Positions 26,237 through 35,120 of a DNA stretch of 64,000 nt are shown piece after piece. How positions within the stretch are numbered: the stretch's first letter is position 1; the number at the start of each line of letters is the position of its first letter. The stretch is from positions 1-64,000 of the forward strand of contig NZ_JOCF01000002.1 in NCBI RefSeq assembly GCF_000720635.1, in the 5' to 3' direction. Source of the stretch: Streptomyces sp. NRRL WC-3742. GTDB taxonomy: Bacteria; Actinomycetota; Actinomycetes; Streptomycetales; Streptomycetaceae. Both the position numbers and the translations under genes were made by a program. The notes beneath the pieces are model-generated. The model saw only the letters and a list, made by a program, of their open reading frames with translations, did not search any database and was not told where the DNA came from.

Positions 26237-27100
26237 GGCGAAGACGACGGTGCGCGTGCCGTCGAGCAGCACCCGGTGCTCGCTGTGCCACTTGACCGCG
26301 CGGGCCAGCGCCTGGCACTCGACGTCCCGGCCGAGCGCCACCAGCTGGTCGGGGCTGACGTCGTGGGTGACGCGGGCCACCTCCTGCTCGATGATCGGGC
26401 CCTCGTCGAGGTCGGCGGTGACGTAGTGGGCGGTGGCGCCGATCAGCTTCACGCCGCGGGTGTGCGCCTGGTGGTAGGGCTTGGCGCCCTTGAAGCTCGG
26501 CAGGAAGGAGTGGTGGATGTTGATCACCCGGCCGGACAGCGCGGTGCACAGCTGGTCGGAGAGGACCTGCATGTAGCGGGCGAGCACGACGAGTTCGACG
26601 TTCTCCTTGGCCACGAGGTCGAGGAGCTGCTGCTCGGCCTCGGCCTTGGTGTCCCGGGTGACCGGGATGTGGTGGAAGGGGATGCCGTAGCTCTCGGTCA
26701 GGTCGCGCAGGTCGGTGTGGTTGGAGACCACGGCGGCGATCTCCACCGGCAGGGCGCCGATCCGGGTGCGGTAGAGCAGGTCGTTCAGGCAGTGCCCGAA
26801 CTTGCTGACCATCAGGACGATCCGCATCTTCTCCTCGGTCGGGTGGATCTGCCAGTCCATCCCGAAGGAGGCGCCGATCGCGGCGAAGCTGGCGCGCAGC
26901 TTGTCGGCCGTGACGGGCTCGGCGGCGGAGAAGTGCACCCGCATGAAGAACAGCCCGCTGTCCCCGTCCCCGAACTGCTGGCTGTCGATGATGTTGCAGC
27001 CGGTCATGAAGAGGTAGCTGGAGACAGCGTGGACGATGCCCTGCTTGTCGGGGCAGGACAGCGTGAGGACGTACTGGGCGCTGGCCGGCTGCTGTTCCAC
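26234..27100 (-). CDS. purU: Formyltetrahydrofolate deformylase
   Basis: 288 residues: an N-terminal ACT domain (about 9-90, VLTLSCPDKQGIVHAVSSYL) and a formyltransferase-fold catalytic domain. Catalytic features are NIHHSFLPSFKGAKPYHQA and ATAHYVTADLDEGPI. PurU hydrolyses 10-formyl-THF to formate and THF, balancing the one-carbon pool for purine and methionine synthesis. The start is the GTG at 27100. Upstream lies a TTGTTCGGGG-type tandem repeat. It converges with the anti-sigma gene. Confidence 0.95.
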   Translation of the reverse strand: MEQQPASAQYVLTLSCPDKQGIVHAVSSYLFMTGCNIIDSQQFGDGDSGLFFMRVHFSAAEPVTADKLRASFAAIGASFGMDWQIHPTEEKMRIVLMVSKFGHCLNDLLYRTRIGALPVEIAAVVSNHTDLRDLTESYGIPFHHIPVTRDTKAEAEQQLLDLVAKENVELVVLARYMQVLSDQLCTALSGRVINIHHSFLPSFKGAKPYHQAHTRGVKLIGATAHYVTADLDEGPIIEQEVARVTHDVSPDQLVALGRDVECQALARAVKWHSEHRVLLDGTRTVVFA

Positions 27101-27127
27101 TGGGGGTATCCCGTCCTGAGGTCGTCG

Positions 27128-27187
27128 GAGCTGTTCGGGGTTGTTCTGGGTTGTTCGGGGTTGTTCGGAGCTGTTCGGTTGTTCGGA
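27128..27187. repeat. TTGTTCGGGGTTG tandem repeat upstream of purU
   Basis: About five degenerate copies of (G/T)GTTC(G/T)GGG(T/A)T follow each other with a period of 12-15 bp. They lie 28-87 bp before the purU start, in the presumed promoter region. No coding value. Confidence 0.65.
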
Positions 27188-27276
27188 GAGGTCGTGCGGC
27201 GCGGGGTGCGCGAGCGGTCCAGCCTGTCACACCCCGGGCGGCCGGTGAGCGCGCTGCTCGTACCGCAAGACGGGCT

Positions 27277-27711
27277 TCAGACGGAGGTGAGGATGCGCAG
27301 CACGTCGAGGGACTTGGGGGCGGCGTCGGGGTCGTCCCCGTCGCCGAGGGCCAGGGCGACGTGGGCCTCGCGGGCGGCGCGCACCGTCTCGGGCCAGCCG
27401 GGGTGGCCGAGGTAGGCGGCGGCGGGGGCGTCCGCGCCGACCTCGTGGAGCATCTGGACGGCCCTCAGCACGGCGGTGTCCACCAGGGACGCCTCGGCGG
27501 AGTCGCGCAGCATCGAGCCGACGTACTTCTCGGCGGACCAGCGGTCCAGCCAGGTGTCCTCGACGAGCCGGTAGACGGCGTCGGTGACGTCCCCGTAGCC
27601 GTCACGGCCGGTCAGCCAGGCTTCCTGCTGGAAGCCGGGGTCGGAGAGCATGTGCAGCGCCGAGCGCAGTCGGGCTCGCCAGCGCCACCAGGGCAGGTCG
27701 TTGAGCGGCAT
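27277..27711 (-). CDS. Conserved Streptomyces protein of unknown function
   Basis: 144 residues, soluble, rich in Trp, Ala and Asp. It begins MPLNDLPWWRWRARLRSALH and contains FQQEAWLTGRDGYGDVTDAV and VEDTWLDRWSAEKYVG. I recognise it as a type of small protein found across streptomycetes near purU-like and HTH/TPR regulator genes, without an assigned function. The ATG at 27711 is preferred; an in-phase ATG at 27720 is possible. Upstream, CCCATCCGTTTCG and CCCATCCGTTCGG occur about 59 bp apart (near 27813 and 27872), perhaps a regulatory site. Confidence 0.75.
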   Translation of the reverse strand: MPLNDLPWWRWRARLRSALHMLSDPGFQQEAWLTGRDGYGDVTDAVYRLVEDTWLDRWSAEKYVGSMLRDSAEASLVDTAVLRAVQMLHEVGADAPAAAYLGHPGWPETVRAAREAHVALALGDGDDPDAAPKSLDVLRILTSV

Positions 27712-27967
27712 GCCGCCCATCGTGCTGGAGCGGTGGCCCGCGCGAGAAGGGTTTCGGGCAGACCGGTACGAAGATTCTGTGCCGACGGACATGAATGACG
27801 ATCGTACGTTCCCCATCCGTTTCGACTCCACTCGCGATCTACACGCGTTCGGAACCGGAGTTCGGCTTCCGTTTCCCATCCGTTCGGTTTTCGGCCCTCT
27901 CGGCGTGTGACGCCGGGGCTTGGGTGGTTCCGGCGCGCCGAAGGGCGCTCCAGAGAGGGAAGCACCG

Positions 27968-29266
27968 ATGACCAGCCGAAGGGACCCCAACCCGGGCCGC
28001 CGTCCCGCGATCGCGAGACGCTCCCGGCGCCGCCCGATCGCCGCCGCCGCGACCGCGGCGGTGCTGTTCCCCACCCTCTTCTCGGCCTCCGCGTGCGGCG
28101 GACCGGCCGATGCCTCCACCAGCGGCGACCTGACGGTGATGACCTGGGCACCGTCCGGCACCGGAGCCGACCGGCCCGGCATGACCGAACTCGCCGAGGC
28201 CGTCGGCAAGGACGTCAACCTCAAGGGCGGGCTGAACGGCCACCGCCTGCGGGTGCTCACCTGCAACGAGCACAACAGCGCCGACGGCGCCAAAGCCTGC
28301 GCCCAGCAGGCCGTGGACGCCAAGGCCGTCGCCGTGATCGGCTCCTACAGCCAGTTCGGCGACGACTTCATGCCCGTGCTGGAGCGCGCCGGCATCCCGC
28401 TGATCGGCGGCTACGGGCTCTCGCAGCCCGAGTTCTCCAGCCCCCTGTCCTACCCGGTGGACGGCGGCCTGCCCGCCCTGATCGGCGGCAGCGGACGCCA
28501 GCTGGTCGAGGCCGGCTGCAAGTCCATCTCGCTGGTGCGGCCGGACACCAGGGCCGGCGACAACCTGCTCGGCTACCTGGCCACCGCGCTCAAGCCGGCC
28601 GGGGTCAAGCTCCTGGACGTCAAGGCGCCCGAGCAGTCCAGCGACTACGCCCAGGTCGCCCGCAAGGCGATCGGCAAGGACGAGCCGGGCAACTGCGTCA
28701 CCAGCGCCCTCGCCGCCCAGCCGACCGGCAACCTGCTCGACTCCTACCGCCGGCTCGCCCCGAGGAACACCCGGATCGCCTCGGTGATCGGCAGCGTCCA
28801 GCAGTCGGTGGTCGACTCCACCGGCGGCGACAGCGGCCCGCTCTCCGGCGCCATGGTCACCAGCTGGTACCCGCCGGAGTCCGCGAGGATCTGGGACGGG
28901 CTGCGCGCGGTGGTGCGCGCCGACACCACCGGCGGGCGCACCATCGACGTCTCCGACCCGGGCGTGCAGACCACCTGGGTCTCGTACGAGGTGTTCCGGG
29001 TCGTCTCGGAGAAGCTCTCGGCGGCCGGCAAGGAGGTCACCGCGAAGTCGGTGGCCGCGCTGCTGGACAGCGGCGAGGGTATCGACGTCGGGCTCATCCC
29101 GTCGCTGAACTGGGGACCCACCAACATGCTGCCCAGCACCGAGTCGCCCCGGCTGGTGAACACCTGGATCACCTACCAGGTGGTCAAGGGCGGCCGGATG
29201 ACCCAGGCGCAGCCCGGCTTCGTCGACGTCCGCTGGGTGCTCACCAAGGGCCGCCCGCCGGCGTAG
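27968..29266 (+). CDS. ABC-type branched-chain amino acid/amide binding lipoprotein
   Basis: 432 residues. The N-terminus has two arginine clusters and a hydrophobic stretch ending LFSASACGG, a lipobox-like site, so it is likely exported and lipid-anchored. The rest matches type 1 periplasmic binding proteins of the LivJ class (VAVIGSYSQFGDDFMPVLE; GYGLSQPEFSSP; LVRPDTRAGDNLLGYL). No permease or ATPase genes are adjacent, so it is an orphan binding protein or serves as a receptor. The ATG at 27968 has GAGAGGGA upstream. Confidence 0.85.
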   Translation: MTSRRDPNPGRRPAIARRSRRRPIAAAATAAVLFPTLFSASACGGPADASTSGDLTVMTWAPSGTGADRPGMTELAEAVGKDVNLKGGLNGHRLRVLTCNEHNSADGAKACAQQAVDAKAVAVIGSYSQFGDDFMPVLERAGIPLIGGYGLSQPEFSSPLSYPVDGGLPALIGGSGRQLVEAGCKSISLVRPDTRAGDNLLGYLATALKPAGVKLLDVKAPEQSSDYAQVARKAIGKDEPGNCVTSALAAQPTGNLLDSYRRLAPRNTRIASVIGSVQQSVVDSTGGDSGPLSGAMVTSWYPPESARIWDGLRAVVRADTTGGRTIDVSDPGVQTTWVSYEVFRVVSEKLSAAGKEVTAKSVAALLDSGEGIDVGLIPSLNWGPTNMLPSTESPRLVNTWITYQVVKGGRMTQAQPGFVDVRWVLTKGRPPA

Positions 29267-29296
29267 CGCATCCGTACCGGGTCGTACCGGGTCGTG

Positions 29297-29322
29297 GCGG
29301 GGGTCCTCTCCAGGGCCCCCGC
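29297..29322. terminator. Hairpin between convergent genes
   Basis: Arms 29297-29307 and 29312-29322 pair at 10 of 11 positions plus one G-T, with a 4-nt loop, 30 bp after the binding-protein stop and 12 bp from the end of the opposing gene. The plus-strand side continues CCTTCCTGTGTCT. Confidence 0.65.
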
Positions 29323-29333
29323 CCTTCCTGTGT

Positions 29334-30473
29334 CTACAGGTCGCCGTCGGTGCGGGTGGGCAGGCCCGTCTGGCCGGCGACGGTGCCCCACAGCGTCGAC
29401 GCCTGCTTCTTCGCCGTGGTCGCCGTGCCGCTGGAGGCCACCGCGTTCTTGTAGTGCTGGTTGTCGGTCTTCTTGGCGTCGCAGCCGCCCTGCATGTCGC
29501 CCGCCCAGGCCGCGTACTCGTCGTCGGCCGAGGCCGAGGCCGTCCAGGCCGCGTTCAGCTGGTCGACCAGCTGCTGGCCGCCGGGCAGCTTGTCCGTCTT
29601 GAGCTGGCCGAGCTTGGTCTGCAGCTCGCGCCGCTTGCCGGCCGCCGCGGTGAGCGCCTGCTGCGACTCGGGCAGCTTGTCGCACTTCTGCACCGAGGCC
29701 ACGGCGGAGACCACCGAGGTGCGGCTGTCGCTGGCCGTGCCCAGCAGGTCCGAGAGGGCCTGGGCCTGCGCCTTCACAGCCGGGTCGACCGGGGCGCCCG
29801 AGCCGGTGCCGCTCGCCTGGCCGGCGGAGTTGCCGCTGGTGGCGGCCACCGGCGTCTTCTTGTCCGGAGTCGGGTCCTCCCCGCCGCCCATCAGCACGGC
29901 GACCAGGATGCCCGCCGCCGCGCAGCCGGCCACCACGCCGCCGGCGATCAGCCTCCCGGACGGGCGGTTCCTGCGGGCGGGCGGCTCCTCGCCCGGCTGC
30001 GCCTGCGCCTGCTGCGGGTAGGCGGGCTCGGGCTGGTAGGCGGGCTCCGACTGGTAGACGGACTCGGGCTGGTACGGCTGCGCCTGCTGCGGGTAGCCGG
30101 CCGGCGCCGCCGCGTAACCGCCCTGCTGGTGCGGGTCGCCGCTCGGGTACGGCGGCAGGTGCTGGGTCTCCGGCGCCGGATCGGCCTGCGGCGCCCAGCC
30201 GCCCTGCTGCTGGACCGGCGCCCCGTGGCCCGGCGGCAGGTACCCGCCCTCGCCGAAGTACTCCGGCTGCCCGGACGGCTGCTGCCCGTACGGGCCCGGC
30301 TGGGGCTGGTGGGGCGGCTGGGGCTGCTGGAACGGGGCCTGCTGGGGCTGTACGGGCTGTGGCGCGACGCCGTGCGGCGGCGTCGGCTGCGCCTGCTGCT
30401 GCCCGGGTTCGGGGCGGAACAGGTCGTCCAGGTTGAAGTCCCCCGAGTTGGGGTACGAGCGTCGCTGGCTCAA
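29334..30473 (-). CDS. Single-pass membrane protein with Pro/Gln-rich cytoplasmic region
   Basis: 379 residues. Residues 1-165 are strongly enriched in Pro, Gln, Gly and Tyr (for example SEPAYQPEPAYPQQAQ), likely disordered. A membrane helix follows (LIAGGVVAGCAAAGILVAVLM, written here as about residues 176-196). The extracytoplasmic part (about 180 residues) starts with a Ser/Gly/Thr-rich linker and continues as a helical domain with two cysteines (VQKCDKLPES; MQGGCDAKK). Similar Pro-rich anchored proteins are frequent in streptomycetes; no function is known. The conserved N-terminus MSQRRSYPNSGDFNLDDLF supports the start. Confidence 0.8.
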   Translation of the reverse strand: MSQRRSYPNSGDFNLDDLFRPEPGQQQAQPTPPHGVAPQPVQPQQAPFQQPQPPHQPQPGPYGQQPSGQPEYFGEGGYLPPGHGAPVQQQGGWAPQADPAPETQHLPPYPSGDPHQQGGYAAAPAGYPQQAQPYQPESVYQSEPAYQPEPAYPQQAQAQPGEEPPARRNRPSGRLIAGGVVAGCAAAGILVAVLMGGGEDPTPDKKTPVAATSGNSAGQASGTGSGAPVDPAVKAQAQALSDLLGTASDSRTSVVSAVASVQKCDKLPESQQALTAAAGKRRELQTKLGQLKTDKLPGGQQLVDQLNAAWTASASADDEYAAWAGDMQGGCDAKKTDNQHYKNAVASSGTATTAKKQASTLWGTVAGQTGLPTRTDGDL

Positions 30474-30674
30474 CGCGATTCCTCACCTGGGCCGGACCGC
30501 GCGCTGACGGCGGACCACATCTCGTCGGTTCTTGGGAGCATCACAGTTCCTTGGACGTCGCGCCCACGCTACCGGTTCACCTCACCGGGTGACCACGTGG
30601 GCGGGACGATCCCACACGCTCCCTGCACGGACGGCGCTCCGCCTCCGAACGCCTCCAGGTGCTCCTTCCGCAGG

Positions 30675-32051
30675 TCAGGCCGCCTCGGCGTCCGCCCTGG
30701 CGTGGAACTCGCGCACCACCCGCTGCTCCCGGTAGGGCTCCAGACGGCGGCGGAACTCGTCCAGGTACTCCACGCCCCGGTTGGAGCGCAGCCCGCTCAG
30801 CAGCCGCACCGCCTGGGCGCCGGTCTCGCAGGCCCGCTCCAGGTCCCGCTGCTGGAGCTGGGCGGTGGCGAGCAGCACGAGGTCCACCGCGCGGCGGCGC
30901 ACCCGGGTCGGCGGGTGCAGGTCGAGCGCCCGGCGGGCGTAGTGCTCGGCCTGGCCGGCCTGTTCCAGGTCCCGGTGGCAGTGGGCGAGTTCGTCGGCGA
31001 GGTAGGCGTCGTCGAAGTGGGCGATCCAGTCCGGGTCGTCCTCGGGGCGGCGCTTCTCCATCGCCTCCAGGGCCTTGGCGGAGACCGCCTCGCAGGAGCG
31101 GGTGTCGCCGAGCAGGGCGTGGCCGCGGGCCTCGGCGGCGTAGAACATGGCCATCGCGGTGGGGGTGGCGACGCTGCGGGCGCCCTCCTGGGCGGCGCGG
31201 GCGAGTTGGGCGATCTCCCGGGGGTTGCCGAGGGTCGCGGCGAGGTGGCTCATGGAGGCGGCGAGCACGTAGCCGCCGTAGCCGCGGTCGTCGGCGGCCT
31301 GGGCCAGGCGCAGCGCCTGGATGTAGTAGCGCTGGGCGAGGCCCGGCTGGCCGGTGTCCACCGCCATGTAGCCGGCCAGTTCGGTCAACCGGGCGACGGC
31401 GGCGAAGAGTTGGCGGCCGGTCTCCTCGCGGTAGGCGCCGCCGAGCAGGCCGGAGACCACGGAGTTGAGGTAGTGGACGACGACCGGGCGCACGTGGCCG
31501 CTGCCGAAGCGGTGGTCGAGGTCGACGAGCATGTCGGTGGTGGCCTTGATCGCGGCCACGTCGGTCGGGCCGACGCGGGGCCCTCCGGCGCGGGCGACCA
31601 TCGGGTCGGGCGGGGTGATGAGCCAGTCGCGGCTGGGCTCGACGAGGGCGGAGGCGGCGACCGTCGCGCCGGTGAGGAAGTCGCGGCGGCCGACGTCGCT
31701 GCGCCACAGTTCGCAGACCTGCTCGAGGGCGGCGCCCAGCGTGGGCGCGAACTGGAGTCCTATGCCGGAGCTGAGGTTCTTGCCGTCGGCCATGCCGATC
31801 TCCTCGACCGACACGCTGCGGCCGAGCTTGCGGCCGAGGGCCTCGGCGATCACGGCCGGGGCCTGCCCGCGCGGCTGCTGGCCGCGCAGCCAGCGGGCGA
31901 CGGAGGTCTTGTCGTAGCGCAGGTCCAGGCCGTGTTCGGCTCCGCAGAGGTTGACCCTGCGGGCGAGACCGGCGTTGGAGCAACTGGCCTCCTGGATCAG
32001 TTGCTGCAGACGCTCGTTGGGCTGTCGTGCGACGAGTGGTCTCGCGGCCAT
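30675..32051 (-). CDS. Conserved HTH/TPR transcriptional regulator
   Basis: 458 residues. The N-terminal part MAARPLVARQPNERLQQLI continues through SNAGLARRVNLCGAEHG and KTSVARWLRGQQPRG, a degenerate XRE-like DNA-binding domain. A long alpha-helical repeat region follows with TPR-like units (YMAVDTGQPGLAQRYYIQAL; FYAAEARGHALLGDTRSCEA; LATAQLQQRDLERACETG). It is highly conserved in streptomycetes; developmental or antibiotic-regulatory roles are known for other TPR regulators of this class, but not assigned here. The ATG at 32051 has GGGAGG 9 nt upstream. It diverges from the prim-pol-like gene across 306 bp, in which I see no gene. Confidence 0.85.
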   Translation of the reverse strand: MAARPLVARQPNERLQQLIQEASCSNAGLARRVNLCGAEHGLDLRYDKTSVARWLRGQQPRGQAPAVIAEALGRKLGRSVSVEEIGMADGKNLSSGIGLQFAPTLGAALEQVCELWRSDVGRRDFLTGATVAASALVEPSRDWLITPPDPMVARAGGPRVGPTDVAAIKATTDMLVDLDHRFGSGHVRPVVVHYLNSVVSGLLGGAYREETGRQLFAAVARLTELAGYMAVDTGQPGLAQRYYIQALRLAQAADDRGYGGYVLAASMSHLAATLGNPREIAQLARAAQEGARSVATPTAMAMFYAAEARGHALLGDTRSCEAVSAKALEAMEKRRPEDDPDWIAHFDDAYLADELAHCHRDLEQAGQAEHYARRALDLHPPTRVRRRAVDLVLLATAQLQQRDLERACETGAQAVRLLSGLRSNRGVEYLDEFRRRLEPYREQRVVREFHARADAEAA

Positions 32052-32357
32052 CTGGACTTCGCCTCCCCACACCCTCCGGCCCGGCCGGTGGGCGACGATT
32101 CTGCTGATCTGTTGCCGACTGTCCGACCGTCAAAGGAATCTGACACCAGGTTAGCGATCAGCAACGCCAGCGGGATACCCACGGTGACGAACCGCACCCC
32201 CCACGCGCCCTGGTGAATGCCCCTGTGCGCCCCCACTGCGCCCACCCCCGCCCGCGCCAACTCGGTCGAGTAACCGGATCGGGTGACATTGGCGGGATGC
32301 GGCCGACCGGGGGCCGCCGGGCCGTAACCCGCCTCACACACGGTAGTTGAGCAGCGC

Positions 32358-33065
32358 GTGGACGACACCCCCGACTCCCCCGCCCGACGCGAGAACGCCG
32401 GCCTGCCCCCGCTGCTGATCGAAGCCGTCAGCTACGCCGAGAACCGCCACTGGGAGGTCACCCCGGGCGCCTGGATCGTCGACGGAGACGGGCCCGCCCG
32501 CTGCTCCTGCGGCGACCTGCGCTGCGCGCTGCCGGGCGCCCACCCGCTGGACGCGGACTGGGCCGGCAGGGCGAGCGCGGGCCCCGGCGCGGTGCGGCGC
32601 TGGTGGACCGAGCGGCCCCGGGCCTCGATCCTGCTGCCCACCGGCCGCTCCTTCGACGTCCTGGACGTGCCGGAGACGGCCGGCTGCCTGGCGCTGGCGC
32701 GGATGGAGCGGATGGACCTCCAGCTCGGTCCGGTCGTGGTCCTGCCCTCCTCCCCCGGCCGGGCCGGGCGGCGGCTGCACTTCCTGGTGCTGCCCGGGGT
32801 GGCGGCGAAGCTGCCGGAGATGCTGCGCAAGCTCGGCTGGCCGCTCGGCCGGCTGGACCTGGTCGCCCGCGGCGAGGGGGACTGGACGGTCGCCCCGCCC
32901 TCGCGGATCGGCTCCACCGGCTACGCCCAGTGGGCGCGCTCGCCCTCCGAGTCCAACCGCTGGCTGCCGGACGCCGCCGAGCTGATCAGCCCACTGGCGT
33001 ACGCCTGCGGCCGCGAGGCGCCCGCGCAGCACCCTCAGGCGGCCGCCCAGCCGGCCACGGTCTGA
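32358..33065 (+). CDS. Small prim-pol-like protein (bifunctional primase/polymerase N-terminal fold), probably degenerate
   Basis: 235 residues starting at GTG 32358. The overall plan matches actinobacterial proteins annotated as bifunctional DNA primase/polymerase: AVSYAENRHWEVTPGAWI, a CSCGDLRCALPGAHPL cysteine cluster, RWWTERPRASILLPTG, then FDVLDVPETAG. In active archaeo-eukaryotic primases this last place has an hhhDhD metal motif; here the second acidic position is proline, with Glu after it. A late motif VAPPSRIGSTGYAQWAR resembles the family end. I infer loss or change of polymerase activity. It ends before a 16-bp hairpin. Confidence 0.78.
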   Translation: MDDTPDSPARRENAGLPPLLIEAVSYAENRHWEVTPGAWIVDGDGPARCSCGDLRCALPGAHPLDADWAGRASAGPGAVRRWWTERPRASILLPTGRSFDVLDVPETAGCLALARMERMDLQLGPVVVLPSSPGRAGRRLHFLVLPGVAAKLPEMLRKLGWPLGRLDLVARGEGDWTVAPPSRIGSTGYAQWARSPSESNRWLPDAAELISPLAYACGREAPAQHPQAAAQPATV

Positions 33066-33134
33066 CCCCCCGAGCGGACGCCCTGCGCCTATCCGGGTGA
33101 GGGCGTGCCCGGTGCGACACCACGCGCCGCGACT

Positions 33135-33170
33135 GACGGGCCCCGCCTCCCACCGGAGGCGGGGCCCGTC
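33135..33170. terminator. Strong 16-bp hairpin terminator
   Basis: Arms 33135-33150 and 33155-33170 are perfectly complementary with a 4-nt loop, 70 bp past the prim-pol-like stop codon. No T-run follows. Confidence 0.7.
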
Positions 33171-33372
33171 ACACGCATGCGCGGATAAGGCCGGGAGATA
33201 CCCGCTGGTCAGAGGGGGAAAGCCGCCCGTACGAGTGACAGCGCTCAAGGATTGCCATGATCGGCCGAGGGGAGGAATGGCTGTGCGAGGGGACGCCGGA
33301 GGGGCGCTCGGACGGGGAAGCCGGGCGCGGCGGTGGAGGGGACCGGGAGGGACGGAGGGGACGGGGAGGACG

Positions 33373-33409
33373 GGAAGGGCCCGCCGCACGGGGAGCGGCG
33401 GGCCCTTCC
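33373..33409. terminator. Terminator of dmdR1, 15-bp stem
   Basis: Arms 33373-33387 and 33395-33409 pair perfectly with a 7-nt loop, 34 bp beyond the dmdR1 stop on the minus strand. Between the two terminators (33257-33370) the plus strand is an almost pure G/A/C tract rich in GGAGGGGAC motifs without coding value. Confidence 0.7.
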
Positions 33410-33442
33410 ACATGTCCCGGAAAGCCGTCTTCCGGAAGGCCG

Positions 33443-34135
33443 TCAGGCTTGGGCGACGAACACGTGCTGGGCGATGTCCTTGCCCAGCTCCGCCGCGGTG
33501 TCCCCGCTGCCGACCAGCACGCCGCCCACACCGGCGCTCACCCGCACCGTGGAGCCCGGGCGCACCCCGGCCCGGCGCAGCGTGCTCATCAGCTCGGCGT
33601 CCGTCTGGATCGGCTCGCCGATCCGGCGCACGACCACGCTGGCGCCCGCCTCGCCCGGCCGGACGGTGTCCAGCGTGACGAGCGCGGCGTCGAAGCCCTC
33701 GCCCTCGGCCTTGGTGTCGCCGAGCTCGTCCAGGCCCGGGATCGGGTTGCCGTACGGGGACTGGGTGGGGTGGCCGAGCATGGCGAGCACCTTGCGCTCG
33801 ACCGTCTCGCTCATCACGTGCTCCCAGCGGCAGGCTTCCTCGTGCACCTGCTCCCACTCGAGCCCGATCACGTCGACCAGCAGGCACTCGGCGATGCGGT
33901 GCTTGCGCATCACCCGCACCGCCAGCCGGCGCCCCTCCTCGGTGAGCTCGAGGTGGCGGTCGCCCGCGACCCGCAGCAGGCCGTCCCGTTCCATCCGGCC
34001 CACCGTCTGGCTGACCGTGGGGCCGCTCTGTTCCAGGCGTTCGGCGATGCGGGCACGCATCGGAACGATGCCCTCCTCCTCCAGCTCCAGGATGGTGCGC
34101 AGGTACATCTCAGTGGTGTCGATCAGCCCAGACAT
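33443..34135 (-). CDS. dmdR1: Iron-dependent repressor of the DtxR/IdeR family, DmdR1-like
   Basis: 230 residues. N-terminal winged HTH: MSGLIDTTEMYLRTILELEE, IAERLEQSGPTVSQTVGRME. The dimerisation and metal-binding domain includes HRIAECLLVDVIGL, EACRWEHVMSETVE and LGHPTQSPYGNPIPG with the conserved Cys and His ligands. A C-terminal SH3-like domain follows. In the presence of Fe2+ these proteins repress siderophore and iron-uptake genes. Length and sequence fit Streptomyces DmdR1. Start ATG 34135 has GGGAG upstream. It is divergent from the SIS-domain gene, an arrangement conserved with S. coelicolor. Confidence 0.94.
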   Translation of the reverse strand: MSGLIDTTEMYLRTILELEEEGIVPMRARIAERLEQSGPTVSQTVGRMERDGLLRVAGDRHLELTEEGRRLAVRVMRKHRIAECLLVDVIGLEWEQVHEEACRWEHVMSETVERKVLAMLGHPTQSPYGNPIPGLDELGDTKAEGEGFDAALVTLDTVRPGEAGASVVVRRIGEPIQTDAELMSTLRRAGVRPGSTVRVSAGVGGVLVGSGDTAAELGKDIAQHVFVAQA

Positions 34136-34355
34136 CGCCGCTGGCTCCCGTTCCTCGGTGTCCTCACCGCCAATTCTGACGTACCGCGCCGACAACCGGG
34201 TCCGCCCGGGCCCGCGGAGGGCCGTTTCACCGGCTGTTGACAGCGGTGCCGCCGGGAAGCCACGGTGCTCGCCGTACCTTTCTCCACCGGCGCCCGGGCC
34301 CTCCCGCGCGCCCCACCCGGCCGGCTCCCCCACCGGCAGAGAGCGAAGGCAACAG

Positions 34356-35120
34356 ATGAACGACCTGGTCGGCCGGTACTTCGACGCCGCGATCGCCCAC
34401 CTCCAGCGGGTCCGCGAGGAGGAGGCCGACACCATCGAGGCCGCCGCCGCGCTGCTGGCGGAGGCGGTCGCCGAGGGCCGCCGGGTGTTCACCTTCGGTG
34501 CCGGTCACTCCTCACTGCCGGCCCAGGACGTGGTGTACCGGGCGGGCGGGCTGGTGCCGGTCAACCTGCTGAACGTGCCGGGCATGTCCGGGGTGACGAC
34601 GATGCCCGCGCCGCTGTCGAGCGCCCTGGAGCGGGTGTCCGGGCTGGCCACCACCACGCTGGACCTCACCCCGGCCACCTCCGGGGACCTGCTGTTCGTG
34701 ATCTCGCTCTCCGGCCGCCAGGTCATGCCCGTGGAGCTGGCCCGCTACGCCCGCGACCGCGGGCTGAGGGTCGTCGGGCTGACCTCGCTGGCGTATCCGG
34801 AGGCGGTGCCCTCCGCGCACCCCTCGGGCACGTACCTGAAGGACAACTGCGACGTGGTGCTGGACAGCAAGATCGCGCCCGGCGATGCCGAGCTGAGCCA
34901 CCCCGGCGCGGGCACCGGGTTCGGCCCGGTCTCCACGATCGTGACCAGCGCGATCATGCAGGCCGTGGTCGCCTCCGCGGTCGGCCGCCTCGCCGACCGC
35001 GCGGTGGCCGGCGAGCGCCCGGCCCCGCCGCTGTTCCGCTCCGGCAACGTCCCCGGCGGCACCGAGTGGAACGCCGAGCAGATGTCCGAGAACGCGGGAC
35101 GCGTCTACTACAGCTACTGA
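34356..35120 (+). CDS. SIS-domain sugar isomerase-like protein (UPF0309 type)
   Basis: 254 residues. An N-terminal helical segment (MNDLVGRYFDAAIAHLQRV) precedes a sugar-isomerase domain with VFTFGAGHSSLPAQDVVYRAGG and LLFVISLSGRQVMPVELARYAR. This resembles phosphoheptose isomerase-like and MurNAc-6-P etherase-like proteins; it probably binds a phosphosugar, with the true substrate unknown. The ATG at 34356 begins the family-like sequence. The stop overlaps the convergent glycosyltransferase end by 7 bp. Confidence 0.88.
   Translation: MNDLVGRYFDAAIAHLQRVREEEADTIEAAAALLAEAVAEGRRVFTFGAGHSSLPAQDVVYRAGGLVPVNLLNVPGMSGVTTMPAPLSSALERVSGLATTTLDLTPATSGDLLFVISLSGRQVMPVELARYARDRGLRVVGLTSLAYPEAVPSAHPSGTYLKDNCDVVLDSKIAPGDAELSHPGAGTGFGPVSTIVTSAIMQAVVASAVGRLADRAVAGERPAPPLFRSGNVPGGTEWNAEQMSENAGRVYYSY

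Larger units (their letters stand above)
33257..34240 (+). other. Long antisense open frame over dmdR1 (Adm-like candidate)
   Basis: An uninterrupted plus-strand frame of 327 codons completely covers dmdR1 in antisense. Its composition (Arg, Ala, Gly, His, Leu, Asp rich) is what antisense of a GC-rich gene gives, so alone it would be dismissed. However, in S. coelicolor an antiparallel gene called adm has been described over dmdR1. Whether this frame is expressed cannot be decided from sequence; no strong ribosome-binding site was seen at its first start. Confidence 0.2.
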
